DNA of 64,000 nt from Scytonema sp. UIC 10036 (lineage in GTDB: Bacteria > Cyanobacteriota > Cyanobacteriia > Cyanobacteriales > Nostocaceae). Made by a program: the position numbers and the translations under genes. The stretch spans positions 35,833 through 99,832 of the forward strand of contig NZ_WJFC01000024.1 in NCBI RefSeq assembly GCF_009725235.1, written 5' to 3'. The notes under the pieces are model-generated. The model saw nothing but the letters and a program-made list of their open reading frames with translations, searched no databases and had not been told where the DNA came from. Positions 17,756-26,459 of the stretch are shown piece by piece (the first letter of the stretch is position 1; the number at the start of each line of letters is the position of its first letter).

Positions 17756-17998
17756 TTTTGAAATTTTCAATCAACTTTACTGAAAATAACTTTTTTTTAA
17801 TTTAACCTGCTGAATGTGGGTTGAAGAACCAGACTCTATACTGCAAGGGAGTAGCCAAAATTAGAACCCCGGTTTCGCACTTATTTACCGGGGTTCTGGC
17901 ATCTTGACTATCATTAACCAAGTAGTATTCGAACCAGACTGCGTTCAATATCCATTGAACCGAAAGAAAAAATCATCTCTTCAAACCGCTCTTGGTGC

Positions 17999-18227
17999 TC
18001 ATAAGTTCATTGGCACTGCAACAGAAATTGCCTTCGCCTTAAGGGATGGTTCTGGAATAGTTTGACCATCTTCAAAGGAGAGTATCAATATAAAGCTCAA
18101 TGGCTTCTTTAATATTGCTTTCTGTTTCCTCAAGGGTTTTCCCTGTAGAAATACAACCAGGCAAATCTGGAACATAAGCTGAATAGTTACTGCCAGCCCA
18201 TTCAAAAATGACAACATATTCTTTCAT
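17999..18227 (-). pseudogene. hicB: HicB antitoxin gene with a +1 frame break at CTT TGA
   Basis: From ATG 18227 the first frame reads MKEYVVIFEWAGSNYSAYVP then DLPGCISTGKTLEETESNI and ...YIDTLL, then TGA (18072-18074). The +1 frame resumes exactly with EDGQTIPEPSLKAKA and ends at 17999, giving a normal ~75-aa HicB if one T is skipped in CTCCTTTGAAG. Either a one-base insertion or a programmed shift at CTT TGA. The start overlaps the end of hicA by 4 bases. Confidence 0.75.
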
Positions 18228-18418
18228 AATTCGGACTCCATTTGCGCTTGTTTCCAGATACTTTTGAGAGTTCCAATGGCAACTTCATCAGAAAAATTCC
18301 CCGGTACAACAACGATACCGGATTTTTGGGGGTGCTTCAGGACTCGATGACTTCCTCGCATTCTCGCTTCATACCATCCATCCGCTTCTAATCGCTTGAG
18401 TACCTCACGAACTTTCAT
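18224..18418 (-). CDS. hicA: HicA toxin
   Basis: 64 aa, complete. Double-stranded-RNA-binding-like fold with the catalytic histidine in GSHRVLKHP and the SGIVVVPGNFSDEVAIGTL segment. HicA is an mRNA interferase neutralised by HicB. Here the antitoxin frame is broken, which matters for whether this toxin can be active. Confidence 0.9.
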   Translation of the reverse strand: MKVREVLKRLEADGWYEARMRGSHRVLKHPQKSGIVVVPGNFSDEVAIGTLKSIWKQAQMESEL

Positions 18419-18524
18419 GACTTTTTCTTTATATTTTAGATTCTTTTCAGAATAACTGTTTCGCTGACTCCGAAACCAAGGAAAACCAGCTTAAAAGTAG
18501 CGGAAGAACCGAAAACCATATGAG

Positions 18525-18597
18525 ATCGCTTCTACTAGAGGAGTGCGCGGAAGTCTCAGGATTTCGCCACTTTGAGGACAGCGCTTTTCATAGTATT
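18525..18597 (-). repeat. displaced duplicate of the rluA-like gene 5' region
   Basis: About 73 bp are near-identical to 17366-17438 in the RluA-type gene (shared blocks GTGCGCGGAAGTCT and CTTTGAGGACAGCGC). It encodes the same YEGRCPQSGEILRLP region, isolated between hicA and the subtilase gene. Confidence 0.85.
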
Positions 18598-18614
18598 TAG
18601 CTTACCACCAATCC

Positions 18615-20774
18615 CTATTTCTGCCTCACACTTGCCACTGCAGCATCAGCATTTACCAAACCCCGTCCAAAGAAATACTCCTGTGCTGACACAGGTTTTG
18701 CCTTGGCAAAAATCCCTGAAGGTCGAGAAACTGGAGCATCTACAACAGTGCCAAAACCCACTTCCCTCTGCAACCGATACCGATTCACATCAGCCTGAGA
18801 AAGATTTAGCCCATCATAGGTAGCAGTCTTCTTCAAAATCGATACCATCTCATCTCGACTCAAACGCCGTTTCGGGTCTTCCCCCTTCATAAGTGCCACC
18901 ACTCCCGATACAATGGGAGCCGAGAAAGAAGTACCCTGTACCTGAACGTACTTACCTACAGAGTCTAAAGCCACACCCCAAGAACTATCCGGTACAGACA
19001 TTCCTTGCCAAAAACCATCCAGCCAAGTACCACCTGTAGTCAAAATTCCCCCACTCATACCATTTTGGATTTCTCCCCCTGGTGCAACGACATCTAATCC
19101 CCCACCATAACTGCTGTAGTAGGTACGATTACCCGTCATATTTGTAGCACCAACCGATACAACTCCAGGAATACCAGCAGGGAAAGCAACACCATCTAAA
19201 TTTTCATTCCCCGCAGAAGCGATAATGACTAAATTGCGGTTAGTATCCAATACATCAAAAATTTGTTCGGTTAATCCCTCATCGGGAAGCAAACCTCCCA
19301 AACTCATATTAATGACATCAACATTTCTACTAGCAGCATAACCAATTGCTTCTATTAAAGAAGCGGAATTAATCGTACCACTCAAGCCAAACACCCGCAC
19401 TGGTAAAATTTGGGTATTGGGTGCAACTCCGAGAACACCAGTTTTATCTGGAGAATTGGCAGCAATTACTCCCGCAGACCAAGTCCCGTGAAACTCGCTA
19501 CTGATTTGATGACGAATGTGATTCCGAATGTAAAGGGCTATTTCACTGGGGGAAGCGTTGGGGCTACGTTTTTTGAATATATCGGCAAACTGTTGATATT
19601 TCTTTAAGAATTGGTCGGTCGGTAATTTAAAAGTATCTTGAAATTCTGCTTGGAGGAGTGCCAATTCCTGAGAACTCAACCGCGTGTCTGCATCTCCTTT
19701 TCCTTTGCTAGAAAAGTCCCAACCATATTCTTCACCAGGTAACTTATCGGCATGAAAACCAGATTTATAGATATTCTTGACTAAATCAGGATGATCCCAT
19801 TGAATTAAACTATCAATTATCGCTACCACAACCCCACGTCCACCATTGCTGTGCTTCCATGCTTCTGTAGCGCGAACGTCGGTACGACCTAATAATTGAC
19901 CGCGTTTTGGGGTACTATTTAAATGCCATTGCAAGGGCAGTAATTTTGCTTCGACAGGTGTATCTTTTGGTTGGGGTAACTGTGCTAACTGCTGTTCCAC
20001 GCGTTGAGTGGCGTTGGGAGTTTCTGGTAAATGAGCGAGATTCGCCAATAGTTTCGATTGTTGGTAGGATGTGGCTTGAATGAAATTTGGTGTAGCAGAT
20101 TGTACACCTGACAACTGCGCTAATTCGTTTGCCACATTTAAAATCTCTGTCCCGGATACCGACTTAGAACGGACTAAGTAGCGATTTTTACTAAACCTCA
20201 ACGGGCGAATCACCTCTAAATCGTGACGCAATAATACCATTTGTCTTTGACTTTCAGACATATCCCGGTCAAAGCCGATCGCAATCTCATTGGGTAGAAC
20301 AATAACTTGCTCGGATTCTTTTTCTCTGGATGTTTCCCCTGATTTGCGGGTTAAAATAGGTAGGGTTTCTTTTACGTAAGACTGCTTTTGAATCTGCTGT
20401 TGAACTGAATTTAGGGAACTACGAGTGCCGTTCGGTACATTCACCAGGGCAATATTTTCTCCCAATGGTTTTACATCGATATCAAAGCCACTGTTGTTCA
20501 TATTGCGAGTATTGCCACTACCACGTCTTAAATCCTGTTGTAACTGTAAGTGTAAAGGTAGGATGGAGCGAGAGCGGGTGTTAGTTGGTTTAAAGCTGAC
20601 AGCAATGCGATCGCGTCGCAAGTTAAGAGGAATTTTTTGACCGTAAAATGTATAAAACAATTCATCTGTTGTTTGTGCTTGCGCGAGTTCCCGGTATTGG
20701 TGGGGGATGAAGGGAAGATTGGTGGAACAGAGAAAGCAAGCTGCTAAAACCAGACTAGAGAGGAAACGTTTCAT
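18615..20774 (-). CDS. secreted subtilisin-like serine protease (S8)
   Basis: 719 aa from ATG 20774, chosen because it starts a clean signal peptide (MKRFLSSLVLAACFLCSTN); the frame is open 43 codons further up. A ~270-residue propeptide-like region precedes the catalytic domain: Asp in VVVAIIDSLIQWDHP, His in FHGTWSAGVIAAN, Ser in GTSFSAPIVSGVVALMKG, oxyanion Asn in IIASAGNEN. All four are intact. Exported or cell-envelope protease. Possible target or activator roles in the caspase-rich neighbourhood are speculation. Confidence 0.9.
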   Translation of the reverse strand: MKRFLSSLVLAACFLCSTNLPFIPHQYRELAQAQTTDELFYTFYGQKIPLNLRRDRIAVSFKPTNTRSRSILPLHLQLQQDLRRGSGNTRNMNNSGFDIDVKPLGENIALVNVPNGTRSSLNSVQQQIQKQSYVKETLPILTRKSGETSREKESEQVIVLPNEIAIGFDRDMSESQRQMVLLRHDLEVIRPLRFSKNRYLVRSKSVSGTEILNVANELAQLSGVQSATPNFIQATSYQQSKLLANLAHLPETPNATQRVEQQLAQLPQPKDTPVEAKLLPLQWHLNSTPKRGQLLGRTDVRATEAWKHSNGGRGVVVAIIDSLIQWDHPDLVKNIYKSGFHADKLPGEEYGWDFSSKGKGDADTRLSSQELALLQAEFQDTFKLPTDQFLKKYQQFADIFKKRSPNASPSEIALYIRNHIRHQISSEFHGTWSAGVIAANSPDKTGVLGVAPNTQILPVRVFGLSGTINSASLIEAIGYAASRNVDVINMSLGGLLPDEGLTEQIFDVLDTNRNLVIIASAGNENLDGVAFPAGIPGVVSVGATNMTGNRTYYSSYGGGLDVVAPGGEIQNGMSGGILTTGGTWLDGFWQGMSVPDSSWGVALDSVGKYVQVQGTSFSAPIVSGVVALMKGEDPKRRLSRDEMVSILKKTATYDGLNLSQADVNRYRLQREVGFGTVVDAPVSRPSGIFAKAKPVSAQEYFFGRGLVNADAAVASVRQK

Positions 20775-20905
20775 AATTGCAACACCGATTAATTTTGCTG
20801 GATATGTGTATTTCTCTGGTTTTGGAGGATATGCAATTTCTGAAAATTGCATAAGGTCAATTTCCTTAGAATTACTAAAAGATGACAGGTAAAGTACACC
20901 CAATT

Positions 20906-20935
20906 GTAGGGGCGCGGCGGCAAGAGCACCCCTAC
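20906..20935. repeat. GTAGGGG palindromic repeat
   Basis: GTAGGGGCGC...GCACCCCTAC; same class as the hairpin at 4915. Lies in the 356-bp gap between the subtilase and the sigma-like gene; the rest of the gap holds only AT-rich DNA and a dispersed 'CTCTTTGCGTC' sequence. Confidence 0.5.
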
Positions 20936-21130
20936 CTGAGTATGAAATGTATTACTCCCTTCTCGCTATAAGATTACCAATCTACTTTTCCTCTTTCTTA
21001 GCGCTCTTTGCGTCTTTGTGGTTCATTTAAATAGGTAATTTTCGGGCGGAAAGGGAGTAAGATATAAATTCTTGCGTATAGGAGCAGTTACTATGTGACA
21101 ATCAACAATGATATTTAGAGAAAATTACTT

Positions 21131-22555
21131 ATGGGCAATGCTTCAAGATATTGGAACTTAGTGAAGATTGATGCGGGAGGTAAGCAGAAAATTCTGGAAA
21201 TACCTGCTGCTAAGTCTTTTTTCACACAGATGTTTGCCCCTTTGGTACCGGGTGATGATGTACCTGACGGAGATATTCAGTTTCAATTGTTACAGTTATA
21301 CAATAATGCACTTAACGAAACAGCTTTGCTTGCAGAACGTTGTTTACTTTGCTTTCTTTCTTGGGTTTTAGAGCAAGGGTGTCTGCAATTAGTAAGGAAA
21401 TTTGGTGAAAAGCATAATTTTCGTTGCAGCGATTTGTTACCTTTTGTCTTAGATGATGATGGTAAATTATCACCAGCAAGTAAGTATAAATGTTTTTCTC
21501 GGCAAATTCTTCAGAGTTTTGATTCGCAGCAAAGTAGCTTGACGACTTGGGCTATGATAAGGGTAAAACAGCATCCAGAATTAAATAAATTTTTATTGGA
21601 ATGCGGTGTTTACTTGATTAGTGATTGGGCAATTTTAAACGATACTCAACCTAAACAATTGGAGCGTATTCTCAAGGAATTCCATACTCTGAGTGTGAGT
21701 CATGTAGAAATTGAAGAAGCACAATATCTTTTACAGAGTTATCATACTATTTACCGCGTTCAAAGGCTACAACAAATAAGAAAAAAGGTAAGAAGTATAT
21801 GCACCGAACCGACTACGGAACAATTAGAAAATATTGCCCAATATATCAAGAATAAAACGGGTCGATTATTTGATGCTGAAACTGTGAGGAGAAAGTTGAA
21901 AAAGCTGGCTACTCAATTACGAGAGTATCGAATTTATGTTCGGGGTGGTTCTTTACCAATAGATTCTCTAGATGCTGTGAATCAGGGAAAGTTTAATTCT
22001 TTATTAGAAGAAACTCCCGCTCCCTCAACAATTGATGTTGTTGAATCCAATGACGAACAAGCTGAGTTTTTACAGTTTTATCGTCAGCAAGTTCAAATTT
22101 CTTTACAGCAAGCTTTAGCTAAAGTTACAGAATCAAAGGTAAGGCAATTACAACGAAAAAAAGGTGATAAAGCACACATATTTTTGACTGCTCTCGAACT
22201 ATCGCAATGTCAGAAGTTAGCAATGAAGGAAATTGCTGAAAAACTGGGAATGAGAGCGCAAGATGCAGTAACAAAGTTATTGAAATTAAAGGAACTTCGG
22301 ACTGATGTACAACAGGAAATGTTGATGGCTTTAAAGGATGCTGTGAAAGAAAAAGCTAAGTTATATGCCGAACGAGAAGTTTTGAAGCAATTAGATGAGC
22401 AACTGACAATTGTACTTTCGTCAGAAATCAGCAAGATTATCGAAAATGCAGAAATTCAATCTCGAACGATGAAAAGTTATTTAAAACCTGATATTTTTGC
22501 AGAACGTTTATGTGAATATCTCGATATTAGAAAACAAGAGAATAATCAATTATGA
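21131..22555 (+). CDS. sigma-factor-like HTH protein
   Basis: 474 aa, no signal peptide. Residues of about 353-400 (FLTALELSQCQKLAMKEIAE, then KLGMRAQDAVTKLLKLKELR) resemble a sigma-70 region 4 helix-turn-helix; the first 330 residues are helical and weakly sigma-like. In cyanobacteria such genes are followed by DUF1822 genes, as here (4-base ATGA overlap), and often lie near CHAT/CHASE2/DUF928 genes. Proposed role: alternative sigma or regulator of the downstream island (inference; an unrecognised HTH protein is the alternative). Confidence 0.6.
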   Translation: MGNASRYWNLVKIDAGGKQKILEIPAAKSFFTQMFAPLVPGDDVPDGDIQFQLLQLYNNALNETALLAERCLLCFLSWVLEQGCLQLVRKFGEKHNFRCSDLLPFVLDDDGKLSPASKYKCFSRQILQSFDSQQSSLTTWAMIRVKQHPELNKFLLECGVYLISDWAILNDTQPKQLERILKEFHTLSVSHVEIEEAQYLLQSYHTIYRVQRLQQIRKKVRSICTEPTTEQLENIAQYIKNKTGRLFDAETVRRKLKKLATQLREYRIYVRGGSLPIDSLDAVNQGKFNSLLEETPAPSTIDVVESNDEQAEFLQFYRQQVQISLQQALAKVTESKVRQLQRKKGDKAHIFLTALELSQCQKLAMKEIAEKLGMRAQDAVTKLLKLKELRTDVQQEMLMALKDAVKEKAKLYAEREVLKQLDEQLTIVLSSEISKIIENAEIQSRTMKSYLKPDIFAERLCEYLDIRKQENNQL

Positions 22556-23910
22556 GTAACCTATCAAGTAATATTTTACCCATGTCTTATCTAGATTTTG
22601 AAACCTTACCAACGTCAGCGATCGCTTTATCATATGATGATATTGAGCGAGCCGCAGAAATTAGCGATCGCATTCCTGATGAGTTGAAGCAATGGCAAGT
22701 TTATCTTAATTGTTTGGCTTTATTTGCTTTTGAGCAATGGTTAGAGGAAAGGGCAGAATCAATAGCGATTAATCGAGATAAATGTACAATTTTACAACCA
22801 GCTTTTGCAAATTTTATTAATGGTGTTGCTAATTTACAAGTTGGTGAATTTAAGGTTTGTCTGATTGCTACTGGTAGTCTCAGCGATGAAATGGTGAGTT
22901 TACCTAGAGTCGTTATTGATTTACCTGAGTTTATTCCCCATTTTTATGTTTTGGTGGAGGTGTTAGAAGAACAAGAAGCGGCGAATGTTTATGCTTTTTT
23001 AGCTTATCAAGAATTGATAGAGGTGTTAGATTTAACGTCGCTACAGTCGGATTGGAGTTATCAATTACCAATAGCGTGTTTTGAGGATAATCCAGACCGT
23101 TTGTTGCTATATTTACGTTGTCTGGAAGTATCAGCCATATCTTTACCAGCAATTCCCACACACCGGACTGGGATTTTAGCAACGGTACAAAATCAATTAC
23201 TGGAATTATTGCCAGAGTTGCGATCGCCTGAACGAGAATTATCTGATATTTTAACCTGGGAACAAGCAACTGCTGTTTTTACTAATCCGGAATTACTGAA
23301 TTGGGTTTATACCTTACAAAAGCAACATTTAGAAACGCAAAATCAGCCTTCAGTCAATACTTCTTTACAGGATTTAATCAAATTAATTACGCAACCAGCA
23401 GTCAACGCTGGACGTTGGTTGTGGGATGAGTTAGATGAGTTGGCGCAGGAACTTTCTTGGGTGCTGTTACCAATTGCATCAGCTTCTGCAATGCGTCCAA
23501 TACGTAGTCCTGAGGAAGAGTTTGAGGTTATTGTTACCCAACTACGACAGAGGGGTTTGGAAATTCCCATACAAGCAAGAGGTGCCTATCAAGATTTACT
23601 GTTAGCTGGGATACCTCTGCGAATGTATGCGGTAACTTGGCATTTGGTAGCAGAATCTGAGCAGCCAGAGTGGAGTTTATTGTTAATTTTAGGCGCACCT
23701 GCTTTGATGAGTTTACCGTCTAATATTAAACTTAGGGTTAGCGACCAAACGGGTATTTTAGAAGAACTGGGATTAAATGCGGAAAGCGAGGATTCTTACA
23801 TCTTTACTCGTGCGATCGGTTATTGGGATGAGAAGTTTTTGGTAAGTGTAAGTTTGATGGATGGGGTTGAGGTAACTTTACCTCCGTTTGCGTTTGATTT
23901 GGGGAGGTAA
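22552..23910 (+). CDS. DUF1822 family protein
   Basis: 452 aa. Opens with the DUF1822 block (LPMSYLDFETLPTSAIALS...) and has WQVYLNCLALFAFEQWLEER and ERELSDILTWEQATAVF, then a beta-rich C-terminus. No signal peptide or membrane helix. Function not established; the strict coupling to a sigma-like gene suggests a partner, for example an anti-sigma-like regulator (inference). Confidence 0.85.
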   Translation: MSNLSSNILPMSYLDFETLPTSAIALSYDDIERAAEISDRIPDELKQWQVYLNCLALFAFEQWLEERAESIAINRDKCTILQPAFANFINGVANLQVGEFKVCLIATGSLSDEMVSLPRVVIDLPEFIPHFYVLVEVLEEQEAANVYAFLAYQELIEVLDLTSLQSDWSYQLPIACFEDNPDRLLLYLRCLEVSAISLPAIPTHRTGILATVQNQLLELLPELRSPERELSDILTWEQATAVFTNPELLNWVYTLQKQHLETQNQPSVNTSLQDLIKLITQPAVNAGRWLWDELDELAQELSWVLLPIASASAMRPIRSPEEEFEVIVTQLRQRGLEIPIQARGAYQDLLLAGIPLRMYAVTWHLVAESEQPEWSLLLILGAPALMSLPSNIKLRVSDQTGILEELGLNAESEDSYIFTRAIGYWDEKFLVSVSLMDGVEVTLPPFAFDLGR

Positions 23911-23978
23911 GCAGTGGATTTGGCTTTAGAAATTTTGGCAATTTTGAAATTAGAGCTTTACTTTCTTGGCATTATTCT

Positions 23979-24008
23979 TAAATTTAGCACGTTAAGTACG
24001 CAAGAACT
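23979..24008. repeat. solo end resembling the 187-bp MITE terminal repeat
   Basis: AAATTTAGCACGTTAAGTAC then GCAAGAACTA is the complement of the terminal repeat at 60618-60645 (GTTCTTGCGTACTTA shared exactly). No partner end is seen nearby, so it is an isolated end. Confidence 0.5.
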
Positions 24009-24011
24009 AAA

Positions 24012-24045
24012 ATGCCCCTCATTTAGAAGGGCATCTATATTTTTG
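24012..24045. terminator. bidirectional hairpin between convergent genes
   Basis: ATGCCC...GGGCAT (24012-24017 with 24029-24034) followed by CTATATTTTTG. It lies between the convergent DUF1822 and coiled-coil genes. Confidence 0.6.
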
Positions 24046-24081
24046 GATTAGAAACTGGTGGTCTCTCTGGATTGCCAGTTT

Positions 24082-24414
24082 TTAAATTTGCGGTGGTGGG
24101 CTTCCCCCATTGCGGTCACGTAAGTAATTGAGTATTTGATTAACTGAATTACGGAATTCTTGACGGTCTATCGCAGCTTGTTGACGGTCTTGTGCAGCTT
24201 GCTCTGCTAGAATATTAACGTTCGCTGTTAGTGCGTCTACTCTTTGGTTTACTGCTGATACGTTTTCGGTTAATTGCTGGATGTTCGCTACCAGTACGTC
24301 AATGTTGCCATCATGCTCTGCAACTTTTTCGCCAACGTTGACAAATAAAGTTTCTAGTCTACTTAAGCGTTCTTCTATAGTTGGTTGATTTGTGGTCATA
24401 ATGGTATTAAACAA
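24082..24414 (-). CDS. small coiled-coil protein
   Basis: 110 aa. Residues 12-90 are a continuous coiled coil (LSRLETLFVNVGEKVAEHDG, then VDALTANVNILAEQ) with a DRQQAAIDRQ stretch and a proline-rich tail. A common small cyanobacterial family without known function. Start may be the second Met (MTTNQPT). Confidence 0.6.
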   Translation of the reverse strand: MFNTIMTTNQPTIEERLSRLETLFVNVGEKVAEHDGNIDVLVANIQQLTENVSAVNQRVDALTANVNILAEQAAQDRQQAAIDRQEFRNSVNQILNYLRDRNGGSPPPQI

Positions 24415-24473
24415 AGTTCTATTTACAAATCTTACCCACTAGAGTGGTTCTAGTGCGCTTTTTATTAGTGACT

Positions 24474-24865
24474 ATTTATAAATGGTTCACCCTCTTTAAA
24501 AGCCCAACCGTTACCCTGAAGCTAAATAATTCGATAGTAAACAGGACTAGCTATTATAGAAACCTTATCCCGCTTCTCCCAAAACTGAGAAAGCGTACGG
24601 ATAAATATCTTAACTGGATTCCAAAAACCAAGGGTGACCGTTACCTTTTTGATTCAATAAATCACCTCCTTAATTCGGTAAATGGGGACAATTCTGTCCC
24701 CAATTTTATTTTAGATTACTTTTACACCAGTTTTTGTGAATAAGTTTAACTATTTTTAGAGAGAACAGATGACTTATTACTGAGGATTAAGATAATTTCT
24801 CCGTTGCCGATATCTTCGATAAGCTTCGCTAACGCATCTAATAGTTGTCCGGTAGAATTAACTGC
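24474..24865 (-). pseudogene. decayed copy of the three-gene module at 27816-28730
   Basis: In the same order as the intact copy: gene (i) C-terminus (STGQLLDAL...NGEIILILSNK) with an ~8-codon insertion, gene (ii) (FWNPVKIFIRTLSQFWEKRD), and a piece of gene (iii) (PVYYRII-stop-LQGNGWAFKEGEPF). An in-frame stop and deletions show decay. The GGGGACA...TGTCCCC palindrome and the AAGGAGGTGA site are retained at 24684-24701 and 24661-24670. Confidence 0.75.
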
Positions 24866-25095
24866 TATTGAGTAGCGTCTATTTGCAGTTGGGTGCGTTC
24901 GATTTGTTCTTGAGTGCGTTCAATTTGTTCTTGAGTGCGTTGTAAATTATTTTCTGTCTGTAATTGTCTTCTAGCTAGTTCGGCTAATATGGCAATGATG
25001 AACTTCGCCAACAAATTACTGCGATCGCTAACCGCTTTCATTTGTTTGAGTGCGTCGAATGTGCAGCAGCCATTCAGAAATTTTTGATTATGCAA
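24865..25095 (-). pseudogene. coiled-coil fragment with repeated QEQIERT heptads
   Basis: The frame ends ...RTQEQIERTQEQIERT, encoded by 21-bp near-repeats (24893-24945). The upstream part (VSDRSNLLAKFIIAILAELA) is helical. It overlaps the start of the plus-strand gene at 25104, and may be the tail of a lost protein. Confidence 0.25.
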
Positions 25096-25103
25096 AAGAA
25101 CTC

Positions 25104-25457
25104 ATGCTTGACTTATACGATCTGATCCGAAACATTCAAAAACGCCCTGCTATGTATCTGGGTCAACCTTCCATTTCCCATCTGAGAACCTTTCTGGCAG
25201 GGTATTTCTTTGCCCGTCATCAACTTGGACAACCAGAAACTGACCAGGAGAAGCACTTTTCCAATTTTCAGACTTGGATTCAGCAAAAGTATCAAATTCC
25301 CTCTAGTCAGTCGTGGGACAAAATCATCCTATTTTTTTCGCCGGATGAATATAAAGCATTGGAACAATTTTTTCAACTCTTTGATGAGTACTCCAAACCC
25401 AATCAAAATGAAACATTCCCTCAAGTTTCTCAAACAGTTCACTCAGTTCGTTCGTAG
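25104..25457 (+). CDS. conserved hypothetical protein
   Basis: 117 aa from ATG 25104; the upstream codons of the open frame overlap a minus-strand fragment and do not look protein-like. The core LIRNIQKRPAMYLGQPSISH, then LAGYFFARHQLG and QSWDKIILFFSPDEYKALE is a small family seen in many cyanobacteria, function unknown. The C-terminus after residue ~98 looks replaced. Confidence 0.6.
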   Translation: MLDLYDLIRNIQKRPAMYLGQPSISHLRTFLAGYFFARHQLGQPETDQEKHFSNFQTWIQQKYQIPSSQSWDKIILFFSPDEYKALEQFFQLFDEYSKPNQNETFPQVSQTVHSVRS

Positions 25458-25538
25458 GATGAGCATTGCTCACGTGGAATTACTCTGTTGCAGATCCAAA
25501 AGTGCTAATTAAACCTCATCTTCGTTTACCTTCACTCT

Positions 25539-25871
25539 CTAACCTTTATCCTGAATTGGGTCGTCTCTACCAATTCCCAATTCCTTGAGCTTGGTTTGAA
25601 CATCCTCCCACTGAGTACCACAATAGTAATATTTTTTATCCAGTATATTGGCGATATAGTAACCCTGCTTACCACCATTGATGCGGAAAAGCGCGAGCGC
25701 TACTTTTTTCATCGAAGTACCAAACGCTGCAAATTCGTCTTCAGGAGACAAATTTGGGGCATTGAATAAGTTCAGAAATGGCTCACCATGTTTAAATGCC
25801 CAACCATTCCCTCTTCGCTGAATAATTTGATAGTACACAGGACAAACGACTGTAGTGCTGGAATCTGTCAT
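25539..25871 (-). CDS. module gene (iii), copy 2: conserved small protein of unknown function
   Basis: 110 aa from ATG 25871 (the frame is open to 25946 but paralogues start MTDSSTTV/MSNSSTTI). Conserved blocks: VYYQIIQRRGNGWAFKHGEP, FAAFGTSMKKVALALFRING, and a Tyr/Cys-rich end DKKYYYCGTQWEDVQTKL. Paralogue of 27816-28135; a third piece is at 60805-60873. A hairpin (CCCTAG...CTAGGG, about 25899-25917) lies just upstream in its leader. Not recognised. Confidence 0.7.
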   Translation of the reverse strand: MTDSSTTVVCPVYYQIIQRRGNGWAFKHGEPFLNLFNAPNLSPEDEFAAFGTSMKKVALALFRINGGKQGYYIANILDKKYYYCGTQWEDVQTKLKELGIGRDDPIQDKG

Positions 25872-26033
25872 AATTATGTAAATCTGTTTTATTTTGAGTA
25901 AAGCCCCTAGTAGCCCGCTAGGGTATGTCCTTGTAACCAGACCCAAAAGTTGCCAGTGTCTAGTTGGGTAGGTGCCTTCTTCGTGTTGTGAAAATTTTGA
26001 AGTAATTCTTTAACTCGCGCTCGCACCGACCGA

Positions 26034-26459
26034 CTAGTCAGGTGGGTGTTCATTCATAATGGCAAGGACTCGACGCATATTAATCACACCCTCACGGTTG
26101 GTTTGGAGTAGGGCAACCGTTGCCCGTCCAATCGGTGTAATACCGAGCATTTGAGTTGTATCTTCGTTCCAAGCGAAATGCTGGTTCCAGTCCATTTGCC
26201 GGGGATGAAAAAGAGGAGCAAGTTGTCCTGTAGCTGGGTCGGGCGCTTCAGTTTTGTTGTACTTGTAGTTGTTGCAAGTTTGGCAGGATAAAGCAAGATT
26301 TTCTGCGATAGTTTGACCACCCCGACTAACAGGTTGGATGTGGTCAATAACTAGCGGATCGATCGCGTACTTCGCTTGACTGCGGCAATATTCACACAAA
26401 CCACGGGCGCGGTTAAAGACTAGTTGCTTGAGTGCAACAGGAACATATTCACTAGACAT
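26034..26459 (-). CDS. HNH endonuclease (McrA-like)
   Basis: 141 aa. CEYCRSQ (first CxxC), VIDHIQPVSRGGQT (HNH DH), LALSCQTCNNYKYN (second CxxC): a complete HNH with zinc-binding cysteines. Its start overlaps the preceding gene by 8 bases. The pairing with a short helical protein recurs in cyanobacteria and could be a toxin-antitoxin or defence pair (inference). Confidence 0.85.
   Translation of the reverse strand: MSSEYVPVALKQLVFNRARGLCEYCRSQAKYAIDPLVIDHIQPVSRGGQTIAENLALSCQTCNNYKYNKTEAPDPATGQLAPLFHPRQMDWNQHFAWNEDTTQMLGITPIGRATVALLQTNREGVINMRRVLAIMNEHPPD

Noticed and set aside
18615..20903. Long start of the subtilase at 20903
   Set aside because: The ATG at 20774 begins a proper signal peptide; the extra 43 residues would bury it.
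24661..24671. ATCACCTCCTT as a 16S rRNA 3' end
   Set aside because: Only the 11-base tail matches; on the other strand it is simply a strong Shine-Dalgarno site, and it recurs at 28418.
24444..24743. Plus-strand 99-codon frame as a gene
   Set aside because: It runs antisense to recognisable remnants of the three-gene module; sense-strand similarity to 28.0-28.5 kb explains it.
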